Positions 1 through 11,100 of a DNA stretch of 64,000 nucleotides are shown piece by piece (the first letter of the stretch is position 1; every line of letters starts with the position of its first letter). The stretch is taken from positions 104,214,001 through 104,278,000 of the forward strand of contig NC_060214.1 in assembly GCF_021130785.1 (NCBI RefSeq). Reading direction: 5' to 3'. The notes below the pieces were generated by a model. The model was not told the DNA's origin, ran no database searches, and saw only the letters and a program-made list of their open reading frames with translations. A program made the translations under genes and the position numbers. Origin of the DNA: Homalodisca vitripennis. Taxonomy: Eukaryota > Arthropoda > Insecta > Hemiptera > Cicadellidae.

Positions 1-438
1 TTCTCTTACAGTGGTTGTTGAAACTCACGTTTCTCGTGATGTAGATTTATTAAATTGGAGTTTTTATTAAAAATTTTAGTGATTTTAAGTCCTTAATGTG
101 TTTAAAAACAACATAGTAATCAGTATAATTTACTTGTGGCAAATGTTGTTTTTTTTCCACTCTGGAGTATTATTGAAAAATAAAAAAATTATTTGAATTG
201 ATTCAGGCCTAAAGAGGTCCATTATTACATTAGAAAGGCTATTGAAAATCTTTTAAAAGACTACCGCGTGAAAAAGCTCACATACAAAGATATCCGTCGG
301 ATTTTTAACTGATAGTATTTCTTCAAATCAGTGTTATTATTACGACAACTACTGGTAACATTACTATCGTTCAGTTTACTAGAAGCAGATTTTCTCACCG
401 GTTTATTATTTGTATATTATTAAATGTTTGGAGAAAAA
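1..438. other. AT-rich flank, nothing recognised
   Basis: No open frame or motif is convincing here. The stretch lies on the 3' side of the minus-strand reverse-transcriptase remnant at 439-878, so it may be the decayed end of that LINE or plain host DNA. I could not read RT-tail motifs in it. Confidence 0.4.
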
Positions 439-878
439 CTAAACAATCAATATTTTCGGTAACAAACAAATTTTCTGTAATTTAAATAGAAAATCTAGTG
501 CAAATAAAGCTATAGAAGTAAAGCTTCCCCGCAATCTCAAGCCATGTGTCACATGTGGATGTATTAGACCGATATAGGCTATTTTTAATACGTTCACCGA
601 ACAATATTTTGCAAGATTGCGCAGGACATAAATTCCCGAAGCAATCTTAGAGCAAACGTTATCAATGTGATCGTCCCATGTCAGCCCCCGATCATGGTAC
701 ATTCCAAGGAACTTAATGAAATCTGTTTCTTCCAGAAGGAAATCGTCCAACATCACTGCGGGTCGGAGCTCTTGCTCTTGTTGTTGCCGAAGGCAAAAAT
801 GTATGACGTTTGATTTTGAACTGTTTGTTTCAGATTGATTCTGGAGAAATATTCTATTAATCGGTAAAGTTTTTCCTC
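439..878 (-). mobile_element. LINE reverse-transcriptase remnant (C-terminal half)
   Basis: Read on the minus strand, 439-774 encodes a typical non-LTR (CR1/jockey-like) RT thumb. It runs ELRPAVMLDD, then KFLGMYHDRGLTWDDHI, then a YAYIHSHL-like segment (AYIGLIHPHVTHGLRL) and a KLQK motif. Further 5' (about 775-872) the homology continues as KLYRLIEYFSRINL and, after a one-frame jump, NSSKSNVIHFCLR. The fragment therefore holds a frameshift and is dead. It has no catalytic palm and no endonuclease. At about 878-885 the homology stops where the minisatellite begins, and I found no remainder of this RT on the far side of the arrays. The family call is from motif order; the exact clade is uncertain. 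Confidence 0.82.
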
Positions 879-879
879 C

Positions 880-2215
880 TCATTACCTCCCAATTATGAC
901 GTGGCGTAAGCGTGGTAACATCACCGCCACCACAGCTGACACCCCGGTCAGATAGGTTTACTGCAGCTATTAGGTATGAAATGGCTTTCCTATCCCTCAC
1001 TTCCCTATTATGTTGTGGCACATTCGTGGTAACATCACCGCCACCACAGCTGACACCCGGGTCAGATAGGTTTACTGCAGCTATTAGGTATGAAATGGCT
1101 TTCCTATCCCTCACTTCCCTATTATGTTGTGGCACATTCGTGGTAACATCACCGCCACCACAGCTGACACCCGGGTCAGATAGGTTTACTGCAGCTATTA
1201 GATATGAAATGGCTTTCCTATCCCTCACTTCCCTATTATGTTGTGGCACATTCGTGGTAACATCGCCGCCACCACAACTGACCGGCAGGTCAAGCAGATT
1301 AACAACATCTATTAATATTACATTCTTCCTTCCCCTCACCTCCCTATTATGTCACGTTGCATTCGTGGTAACATCGCCGCCACCACAGCTGACCGGTAGG
1401 TCAAGCAGATTGACAACATCTATTAATATTAACATTCTTCCTTCCCCTCACCACCCTATTATGTCACGTTGCATTCGTGGTAATATCGCCGCCACCACAG
1501 CTAACCGGCAGGTCAAACAGATTGACAACATCTATTAATATTAAACATTTTTCTTTCCCCTCACCTCCCTATTATGTCACGGTGCATTCGTGGTAACATC
1601 GCCACCACCACAGCTGACCGGCAGGTCAAACAGATTGACAACATCTATTAATAATGTACATTTTTCTTTCCCCTCAGCTCCCTATTATGTCCCGTTGCAT
1701 TCGTGGTAATATCGCCACAACCACAACTGACCGGCAGGTCAAACAGATTGACAACATCTATTAAAATTAAACTTTTTTCCTCCCCTCACCTCCCTATTAT
1801 GTCACGTTGCATTCGTGGTAACATCGCCGCCACCACAGCTAACCGGCAGGTCAAACAGATTGACAACATCTATTAATATTAAACATTTTTCTTTCCCCTC
1901 ACCTCCCTATTATGTCACGGTGCATTCGTGGTAACATCGCCACCACCACAGCTGACCGGCAGGTCAAACAGATTGACAACATCTATTAATAATATACATT
2001 TTTCTTTCCCCTCAGCTCCCTATTATGTCCCGTTGCATTCGTGGTAATATCGCCACAACCACAACTGACCGGCAGGTCAAACAGATTGACAACATCTATT
2101 AATATTAAACATTATCCCTCCCCTCACCTCCCTATTGTGTCATGGTGCATTCGTGGTAACATCGCCGCCACCACAGCTGAACGGCAGGTAAAAAGATTGA
2201 CAAAATCTGTTAATA
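880..2215. repeat. Minisatellite array 1, 112/114-bp units, 12 copies
   Basis: A core around CGTGGTAACATC plus CCGCCACCACAGCTGA recurs at 911, 1025, 1139, 1253, 1364, 1476, 1589, 1702, 1814, 1927, 2040 and 2152. Two unit types share their ends but differ in the middle. B units (starts 911, 1025, 1139) are 114 bp and contain GGTTTACTGCAGCTATTAG. A units (from 1253 on) are about 112 bp and contain GACAACATCTATTAATATT. Because 114 is divisible by 3, the B block is open on both strands as 38-residue repeats. I read that as an accident of period, not a gene. A degenerate unit follows at about 2215-2340. The array abuts a truncated LINE on its left. Confidence 0.95.
1476..2151. repeat. Higher-order duplication: three A units (338 bp) twice
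   Basis: Units at 1476, 1589 and 1702 match units at 1814, 1927 and 2040 in order, including private variants. The first of each trio reads GCTAACCGG instead of GCTGACCGG. The second reads GCCACCACCACAG and continues TTAATAAT. The third reads GCCACAACCACAACTGACC. The block was therefore copied as a trimer of about 338 bp, the usual mark of unequal exchange in a satellite. Confidence 0.85.
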
Positions 2216-4140
2216 GGAAACGTTTTACCTCCTCCTCACCATCCTATTATGTCGTAGAAAAATTGTTGTACAACCGTCGCTGCCTCAGCTCATTCGAGGG
2301 TCTAACAGATTTACAGCAATTATTAGATAAGAAACACATTTTTCTTCTTCATCACCCTCTCGCCGCGGCGTTGCCATTTCAACGTCACCACGTGTTGATT
2401 CCTGTCAGTTGAGATTAATTGATGAGTTTATGTCCTGTCATTGTATACATCCAACATATCCTATGTAATATACGACACCCGACGACTCTCTACCATCGCG
2501 GCTGGACGGATTATGATATGACCTGACCACCGGCAGACCATTCATTCAACGCGTAGAAAAAACATTTCCTCCAACGACCATATAATCTTCAGAATTCGGT
2601 GGAACTTTAAGATTATTAATAAAAATGTCACGTTGACTAAACAAAAATTTAAAAGGGTTACTAACATAGTGCTAAGCCATGGTACTACTCACTAGTCACA
2701 TGTAGTCATTCAGGTAAATGTAGTGTATTGGACTCATTGATAGAATAACTGATTATTTAGCTAGTTTGGTCAATTAAATCAATATGTTTTTAGATTTTTA
2801 TTCAATTCTTAGGACGTTAACCTACAAATTGTTATTTATATTTTGTATTAATGGAATATAATAAGAAATATATTTTTAATCAACAAAGGAGCTTCTTTGC
2901 ATTATATTATGTATAGTTATATGAATATTCTTGTCTGTCGTGTTTTATTACATATAAAAATATACAATTAAGTTATTTAAAATACCTTTTATTTTAACTG
3001 CAAAAATAAACATGCATTCTATTTTGTGTTAGGAAACGTTTTATCAACCATACATTTTCATGTTCACAAATTTTTATGTCTCACAAATCTTTAAAAAGTA
3101 ATTTTATCTTAATATAGCTATGGGGGGAAGGGTTGATTCAATGTGAATTCCTTTTTAACCTCCATTTCACATGCCGCTTAATCCTTAGTACAGCGTTTGA
3201 AAAAAAATATTGGTTGCACCGCCGTGCTTATAAATCAAAACACCGTAATGCACTCAGTTGTGAACATGAACAGCCTATAAGAATATTTATTGATCTAGAT
3301 TATAATTGTTTTTATAGTATAGGTGTTTCTCAAGTCGAAATTATGCAAACAGTTAGTTTCAGAACTTCTTCGTCACCGATTTTATTTTGTTATTTTTATA
3401 ATTACGAATGAGCACTAGGTACGAAAACGTAGCCTACACTTTCATTAAAATCACCTACATCATTTTTTGCAGTGTATTGTATTTCATAATATTGTGGTAT
3501 AAGTATCATAAAGATTTGCTCCTTTTCATAGTTACAGTTGTTTCTCTTTTACGTTTTAGAAACTTAAACAAAAGTATTTAAAAATACTTTTAAAATAAAC
3601 ACAGCCAATTATCCGACTTTCAAATCCAACTAAAATATGAAATACATACATTTATAACTGTTGATCAAGTGGATCTATACACTCCAAATTTCTAAATTAA
3701 ACTTAATAGATAATTTTTTTAATTAGCCAAATTTGTAATGAAAAAATGTATATGTCTAATTCATTTAATAAATCCTAATGAAAAGTTAGCGATATATAGG
3801 TCATATTGCGACACGGTTAATGGAACGTGTATTTTACATTATACAATTTTTAATTCCCTACCTGGTTTACATTAACAATGTGAGATTAATAACTTTTCTG
3901 TTTTGAAGTTCCCTTGTGGCCAAACCCATGTCATACAAATTGTTCTCTAAAGTAACACTCAACAGACACAATATGCAGCCAAATCATAATATTTTACAAA
4001 ATTATAGGTCTAAATGTTAGAAAAAAATATAAATAGTGGCCACATAAAGTTGTTCAAATCTTTTAAGATTATAAGTTATAAGTTTTACCATGCAAGGGTG
4101 ATAAAATGAAAAAATGTTTATATGAATTGATAATTAATTT
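2200..4140. repeat. Segmental duplication, copy A (unique part)
   Basis: This sequence recurs nearly unchanged at about 6030-8136. It starts with degenerate minisatellite units (CTCCTCACCATCCTATTATG at about 2232), then carries non-coding AT-rich DNA. A short open stretch at 3133-3411 is broken by indels in the other copy, so it is unlikely to be coding. Relative to copy B it lacks about 127 bp just after GCTAAGCCATGG (around 2682-2700). Confidence 0.93.
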
Positions 4141-4164
4141 AAATTTATATAAATATAAATAAAT

Positions 4165-6035
4165 ATAAATTCCCCCCTTACCGCCATATTATGTCACGGT
4201 GTATTCGTGGTAACATTGCCGCCACCACAACTGACCGGCAGCGGCAGGTCAAACAGATTGACAACATCTATTAATATTATACATTTTTCTTTCCCCTCAG
4301 CTCCCTATTATGTCACGTTGCATTCGTGGTAACATTGCCGCCACCACAGCTGACCGGCAGGTCAAGCAGATTGACAACATCTATTAATATTAACATTCTT
4401 CCTTCCCCTCACCTCTATTATGTCACGTTGCATTCGTGGTAACATCGCCGCCACCACAGCTGACCGGCATGTCAAACATATTGACAACATCTATTAATAT
4501 TAAACATTTTTCCTCCCCTCACCTCCCTATTGTGTCATGGTGCATTCGTGGTAACATCACCGCCACCACAGCTGACCGGCATGTCAAACATATTGACAAC
4601 ATCTATTAATATTAAACATTTTTTCCTCCCCTCACCACCCTATTGTGTCATGGTGCATTCGTGGTAACATCACCGCCACCACAGCTGACACCCGGGTCAG
4701 GTAGGTTTACTGCAGCTATTAGATATGAAATGGTTTTCCTATCCCTCACTTCCCTATTATGTCATGGCACATTCGTGGTAACATCGCCGCCACCACAGCT
4801 GACCGGCATGTCAAACATATTGACAACATCTATTAATATTATACATTTTTCCTACCCTCACCTCCCTATTGTGTCATGGTGCATTCGTGGTAACATCACC
4901 GCCACCACAGCTGACACCCGGGTCAGATAGGTTTACTGCAGCTATTAGATATGAAATGGTTTTCCTATCCCTCACTTCCCTATTATGTCACGTTGCATTC
5001 GTGGTAACATCGCCGCCACCACAGCTGACCAGCATGTCAAACATATTGACAACATCTATTAATATTAAACATTTTTCCTCCCCTCACCTCCCTATTGTGT
5101 CATGGTGCATTCGTGGTAACATCACCGCCACCACAGCTGACCGGCATGTCAAATATATTGACAACATCTATTAATATTAAACATTTTTCCTCCCCTCACC
5201 TCCCTATTGTGTCATGGTGCATTCGTGGTAACATCACCGCCACCACAGCTGACACCCGGGTCAGATAGGTTTACTGCAGCTATTAGATATGAAATGGTTT
5301 TCCTATCCCTCACTTCCCTATTATGTCATGGCACATTTGTGGTAACATCGCCGCCACCACAGCTGACCGGCATGTCAAACATATTGACAACATCTATTAA
5401 TATTATACATTTTTCCTCCCCTCACCACCCTATTGTGTCATGGCGCATTCGTGGTAACATCGCCGCCACCACAGCTAACCGGCATGTCAAACATATTGAC
5501 AACATCTATTAATATTAAACATTTTTCCTCCCCTCACCTCCCTATTGTGTCATGGCACATTCGTGGTAACATCGCCGCCACCACAGCTGACCGGCATGTC
5601 AAACATATTGACAACATCTATTAATATTAAACATTTTTCCTCCCCTCACCTCCCTATTATGTCACGTTGCATTCGTGGTAACATCGCCGCCACCACAGCT
5701 GACCGGCATGTCAAACATATTGACAACATCTATTAATATTAAACATTTTTCCTTCCCCTCACCTCCCTATTATTTCATGGTGCATTCGTGGTAACATCGC
5801 CGCCACCACAGCTGACCGGCATGTCAAACATATTGACAACATCTATTAATATTAAACATTTTCCTCCCCTCACCTCCCTATTATGTCATGGTGCATTCGT
5901 GGTAACATCGCCGCCACCACAGCTGACCGGCAGGTCAAACATATTGACAACATATATTAATATTACACATTTTTCCTCCCCTCACCTCCCTATTATGTCA
6001 CGTTGCATTCGTGGAGACATCGCCGCCACCACAGC
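4165..6035. repeat. Minisatellite array 2, 112/114-bp units, 17 copies
   Basis: This is the same unit family as the first array. Unit anchors lie at 4206, 4325, 4435, 4547, 4660, 4774, 4886, 5000, 5112, 5224, 5338, 5450, 5562, 5674, 5787, 5898 and 6010. Type order is A A A A B A B A A B A A A A A A A, with B units at 4660, 4886 and 5224. The A units here mostly carry GGCATGTCAAACATATTG, whereas the first array has GGCAGGTCAAACAGATTG, so the two arrays have homogenised separately. The first unit has a 6-base GGCAGC slippage insertion. Short open frames across the array come from the repeat itself. Confidence 0.95.
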
Positions 6036-8136
6036 TGATCTGTTAATAGGAAACGTTTTACATCCTCCTCACCATCCTATTATGTCGTGGAAAAATTGTT
6101 GTACAACCGTCGCTGCCTCAGCTCATTCGAGGGTCTAACAGATTTACAGCAACTATTAGATAGGAAACACATTTTTCTTCCTCATCACCCTCTCGCCGCA
6201 GCGTTGTCATTTCAACGTCACCACGTGTTGATTCCTGTCACTCAATTCAAGGTCAGTTGAGGATTAATTGATGAGTTTATGTCCTGTCATTGTATACATC
6301 CAACATATCCTATATAATATACGACACCCGGCGACTCTCTACCATCGCCGCTGGAAGGATTATGATATGACCTGACCACCGGCAGAGCATTCATTCAACG
6401 CGTAGAAAAAACGTTTCCTCCAACGACCATATAATCTTCAGAATTCGGTGGAACTTTAAGGTTATTAATAACAATTTTACGTTGACCAAAAAATAATTTA
6501 AATGGATTACTAACATAGTGCTAAGCCATGGAACTATACACTATTCTCTGGATATAACGAATGATGTCTAAAGGCGTTACATTCTTCCGGTACAGTTGAT
6601 AATAACAGAAAAACAACTATGCACTCGTTGTACATATGTTGTAGTATAATTTATTAGGCATGCATGTATGCATTAATGTAGTCATTCAGGCAATTATGGT
6701 ATATTGGACTCATTGATAGAATAACTGATTATTTAGCTAGTTTGGTCAATTAAATCAATATGTTTTTAGATTTTTATTCAATTCTTAGGACGTTAACTTA
6801 TAAATTGTTATTTATATTTTGTAGTAATGGAATATAATAAGAAACATATTTTTAATCAACAAAGGAGCTTCTTTGCAATATATTATGTATAGTTATATGA
6901 ATATTCTTGTTTATCGTGTTTTATTACATATAAAAAATATACAATTAAGTTATTTAAAATACCTTTTATTTTAACTGCAAAAATAAACATGCATTCTATT
7001 TTGTGTTAGGAAACGTTTTATCAACCATACATTTTCATGTTCACAAATTTTTATGTCTCACAAATTTTTAAAAAGTAATTTTATCTTAACATAGCTATGG
7101 GGGGAAGGGTTGATTCAATGTGAATTCCTTTTTAACCTCCATTTCACATGCCGCTTAATCCTTAGTACAGCGTTTGAAAAAAATATTGGTTGCACCGCCG
7201 TGCTTAGAAATCAAAACAACATAGTGCACTCAGTTGTGAACATGAAATGCCTATGAGAATATTTATTGATCTAGATTATAATTGTTTTTGTAGTATAGGT
7301 GTTTCTCAAGTCGAAATTATGCAAACAGTTCGTTTTAGAACTTCTTCGTCACCGATTTTATTTTGTTATTTTTATAATTACGAATGAGTACTAGGTACGA
7401 AACGTAGCCTACACTTTCATTAAAATCACCTACATCATTTTTTGCAGTGTATTGTATTTCATAATATTGTGGTATAAGTATCATAAATATTTGCTCCTTT
7501 TCATAGTTACAGTTGTTTCTCTTTTGCTTTTTAGAAACTTAAACAAAAGTATTTAAAAATACTTTTAAAATAAACACAGCCAATTATCTGACTTTCAAAT
7601 CCAATTAAAATATGAAATACATACATTTATAACTGTTGATTAAATGGATCTATACACTCCAAATTTCTAAATTAAACTTAAAAGTTAATTTTTGTTAATT
7701 AGCCAAATTTGTAATGAAAAAAATGTATATGTCTAATTACTTAATATCACTTTATAAATCCTAATGAAAAGTTAACGATATATTGGTCATATTGCATCAC
7801 GGTTAATGGAACGTGTATTTTACATTATAAAATTTTTAATTCCCTACCTGGTTTACATTAACAATATGAGATTAAGTAACTTTTCTGTTTTGAAGTTCCC
7901 TTGTGGCCAAACCCATGTCATACAAATTGTTCTCTAAAGTAACACTCAACAGACACAATATGCAGCCAAATCATAATATTTTACAAAGTTATAGGTCTAA
8001 ATGTTAGAAAAAAATATAAATAGTGGCCACATAAAGTTGTTTAAATCTTTTAAGATTATAAGTTATAAGTTTTACCATGCAAGGGTGATAAAATGAAAAA
8101 AAAATTTATATGAATTGATAATTAATTTAAATTTAT
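6030..8136. repeat. Segmental duplication, copy B (unique part)
   Basis: This is the second copy of the sequence at 2200-4140, offset by about 3.85 kb before and 3.98 kb after an extra 127-bp segment (about 6531-6676) absent from copy A. Homology ends sharply after AATTAATTTAAATTTAT at about 8136. At the matching point copy A (about 4140) runs into an AT-rich joint and then array 2. The module was therefore duplicated in tandem with the satellite at each left edge. Confidence 0.93.
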
Positions 8137-8139
8137 TAC

Positions 8140-11100
8140 TTTGGTTTGCCACTAAAGAATCCGATGATGCTCATTATAAAATTGTATTATCCGATCATAA
8201 ATTATATTTGGTTTCTTTAATCAAATACAAATTATACACACAAATAAAACGGCAAATGTTTTGAGTCAAAGTATTTTACATAATAATGAATTTTCTATTT
8301 GAATGAGAGTGCCCTATTTATGCTTTGAAATATTTACAGGCGGAGTATTTCAAACCAGGAAGTTTATTTTGCCATCATGTGACAAAAAAAGCTGAGAATA
8401 AAGGCGTTTACAAACAGGCCACAGTCACATTTCAAACACCCAGCTCTGTCACGCTTGGACATTGTGTTAATTAATAAAACATGAAATGCAATATACCCCC
8501 TATCTATATGCAACGAGGCAAAGAAAAACCCTCCAACAACTAAGGTTATGTTACTAATTTCAATACTTACATGATACTATCATATGATTCGTGTTCTTGA
8601 TGGAGCTGAATATTAAGGTGACCTCTTAGATTTTACTTCGTCGAGTTAGTACTTGAAGGCTAAACACATCCTCTGGATAGGATTTAGTAAGCCAAAATAT
8701 TCCAATATTATGTCATTTACTTATATATTGTATATAGGAATTTATTCCGTCATTCAGGACTTTGTCAATGAAAGAGTGGCTAATGCTTTCAATTTCTAAG
8801 AAAGCATATTATATATAGAGCAATGAAATTCGATGTAAATAGGACTTGAAAAAAAAACTTAAAATCAGATTAATGAGCAGAAAATCGAATATACTATACT
8901 CCCTTGATTTTCATTTCCAATATCGTCAACCAAGATCAAACATTATTGAGCAACCCCTGAGGGGTTGCTGGCGTTGTTAATGGCAATATAAACTTTCAGA
9001 CACTGTCGGTTTGAGATTCAAACAAAAAATCAAGTCACGATACTAGTATTATATTGAACAAAGAGAAAGGAGTGAGGATAAGAGCACCTCTATTATTGTA
9101 ACAACTAGAGACGATAAGGTTGCAACACTGGTGAAAAAAGATACGACTCTTTAAATAGATCTAACCCTAGACTAATTATTATTACCCTAGGAAAAGAGAA
9201 TAAGCGGGATTTGCCAAATTATACGGTTTTCCAAGTTTACATTTAAAAGTTAATGATACTATGGACACACACAAAAATTGTACGTGTCTGTAGCTAAATG
9301 ACACTGCTAGAATCGGAAATATTTGATAATTTCACTTTTAACGATCACAAAGTTTATGATACACTGTTTTAAAAACCACGAGGACATTTAGTACATTTCA
9401 GAGATATTGCAAAGAGATTTTAAAACAATGATCGTGCTCGATTTTCATGCAGACGAAGAAATCTGGGACGTAATGAAATTATGAATATTAGTACCCCAGA
9501 AGATCATAATGAGATATGTACTTACCAAGTTAAATAATAGTGAGGAAGGAAATACATAAAAAGGGGTTCGAACCGTGACATTCATTGGCATTTACATATA
9601 GAGTATAAGTTGCGTAACAGACTTCACTGAGGTTGTATGTAAAATTTCAGTCTGTAACTACATTTGTGTTACTATATGACATTTTAAAACCCCTATGATT
9701 GTACTCAGTTTGATTCCAAATTTATTTATCCTGCTATTTTCTCATTGTCATCATGGTTACTTATAGGATTCATGTAATCATGTTCACGAACGTAAAGCCA
9801 AATACCATGGTATAACATGTACTATCTTTGATCTCGATGTTTGATATATAAAAATGAAGCTTCATACAACATTTCTAGTCTACGTTAGTTCGTTCTCGAG
9901 AAACCGTACGGCCATACAGACATATAAATGTCATGAAAACTCGCCATCCTCTTAAGCGATAACCTTCATTCATAGTTAGCTAATAAAGTCTAGGACATGC
10001 ATTGAATCATCATGCAGTGAGCAAAGTATTTTAACCCAAAGAAAAATTGATTGATTGATTGTAAAATATGCCTCTAACAGAAAGTAGTATTGGTCTGTAT
10101 TGAACTCAGATTTTATTTATCCAGGGATAACTGATTTTTCACCATTTTACGTTTTAAATATTTGGTTAAGTCTTATGCAAATAATGACAATCCATTACCA
10201 CGTCCATTTCGCTAGACTTCGGTCACTTTCTGTGTGAGAATTATACATAGTACATCAAATCTTTTCTTATTGCTTATTGTAAAATTGCAAAGAATCACAT
10301 AGATGTGTTTTTCATTTTGCAAATAGTTGGAACTCTTATTATTTTTATCTTCTCAGGAGCTTTATTGATAAATCTGACACAGCTTCTCCAGAGATTTTGC
10401 TGTACATTATTTGACACAGGTTAGATCATCTCCGCTTCTAGTCTCGTACCAAACCTCTCTACCTCTCTCCTTGTAACAATGGGATTGTGGCAGTAAAGAC
10501 ATAAGACAGTCAAGACAGTCAAGATCACGTACAAGACATAAGAGCACTTCAAAGTCAGCAAAGCAATCTCCCTGGAGGTCCCTGTACTACCCTATAATGT
10601 CGGTGTCAGTGACAGTCATAATATTACCGGACTATTGCAGAAGTATAAAGATCTTTCTTTGGTGTTTTAAACTAATAAACCGCATGTGCCCAAGAGACAT
10701 ACGATTATTTCAGCTTTAATAAAGTTATCCTTTTTTTATTTTGAAAATGTTTATCCTACGTTCATACTTTTAACTATAATTAGTATACTCTAAAGGAAGT
10801 TCAGGAAAATTTTTGAAAACATCTTACTTTTATTTAGGGGGAATTAATAAATGATCCAGAATCTTTTAAAATCCATTCAGCATACGCACATGGAGAATAA
10901 AAGTAATACAAGAAGTTCGGAGACACATCTCTAGTGAGTTACGGCATGTAAAAGATTTGGTTCAGGCCTTCAAAACAGGTCTTAACCCAGCTGCGGCTAT
11001 TGCACAATGAGGATTAAGTGTTGTAAAAACATTTTGAACGCGTTGTTTTTATTCTTACATGACATTCCTAATTGTGGCCGGCCGCATAAAATCAATATTG

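Noticed and set aside
857..1538. Long open frames on both strands through the minisatellite (160 aa and 208 aa)
   Set aside because: They exist because B units are 114 bp, a multiple of three. They lose the frame as soon as 112-bp A units dominate, and both strands are open alike.
3133..3411. 92-codon open frame in the duplicated module
   Set aside because: The matching sequence in the second copy (about 7107-7387) has indels that break the frame.
9560..9580. GGTTCGAACC as a tRNA T-loop
   Set aside because: There is no cloverleaf or box A at a suitable distance upstream.
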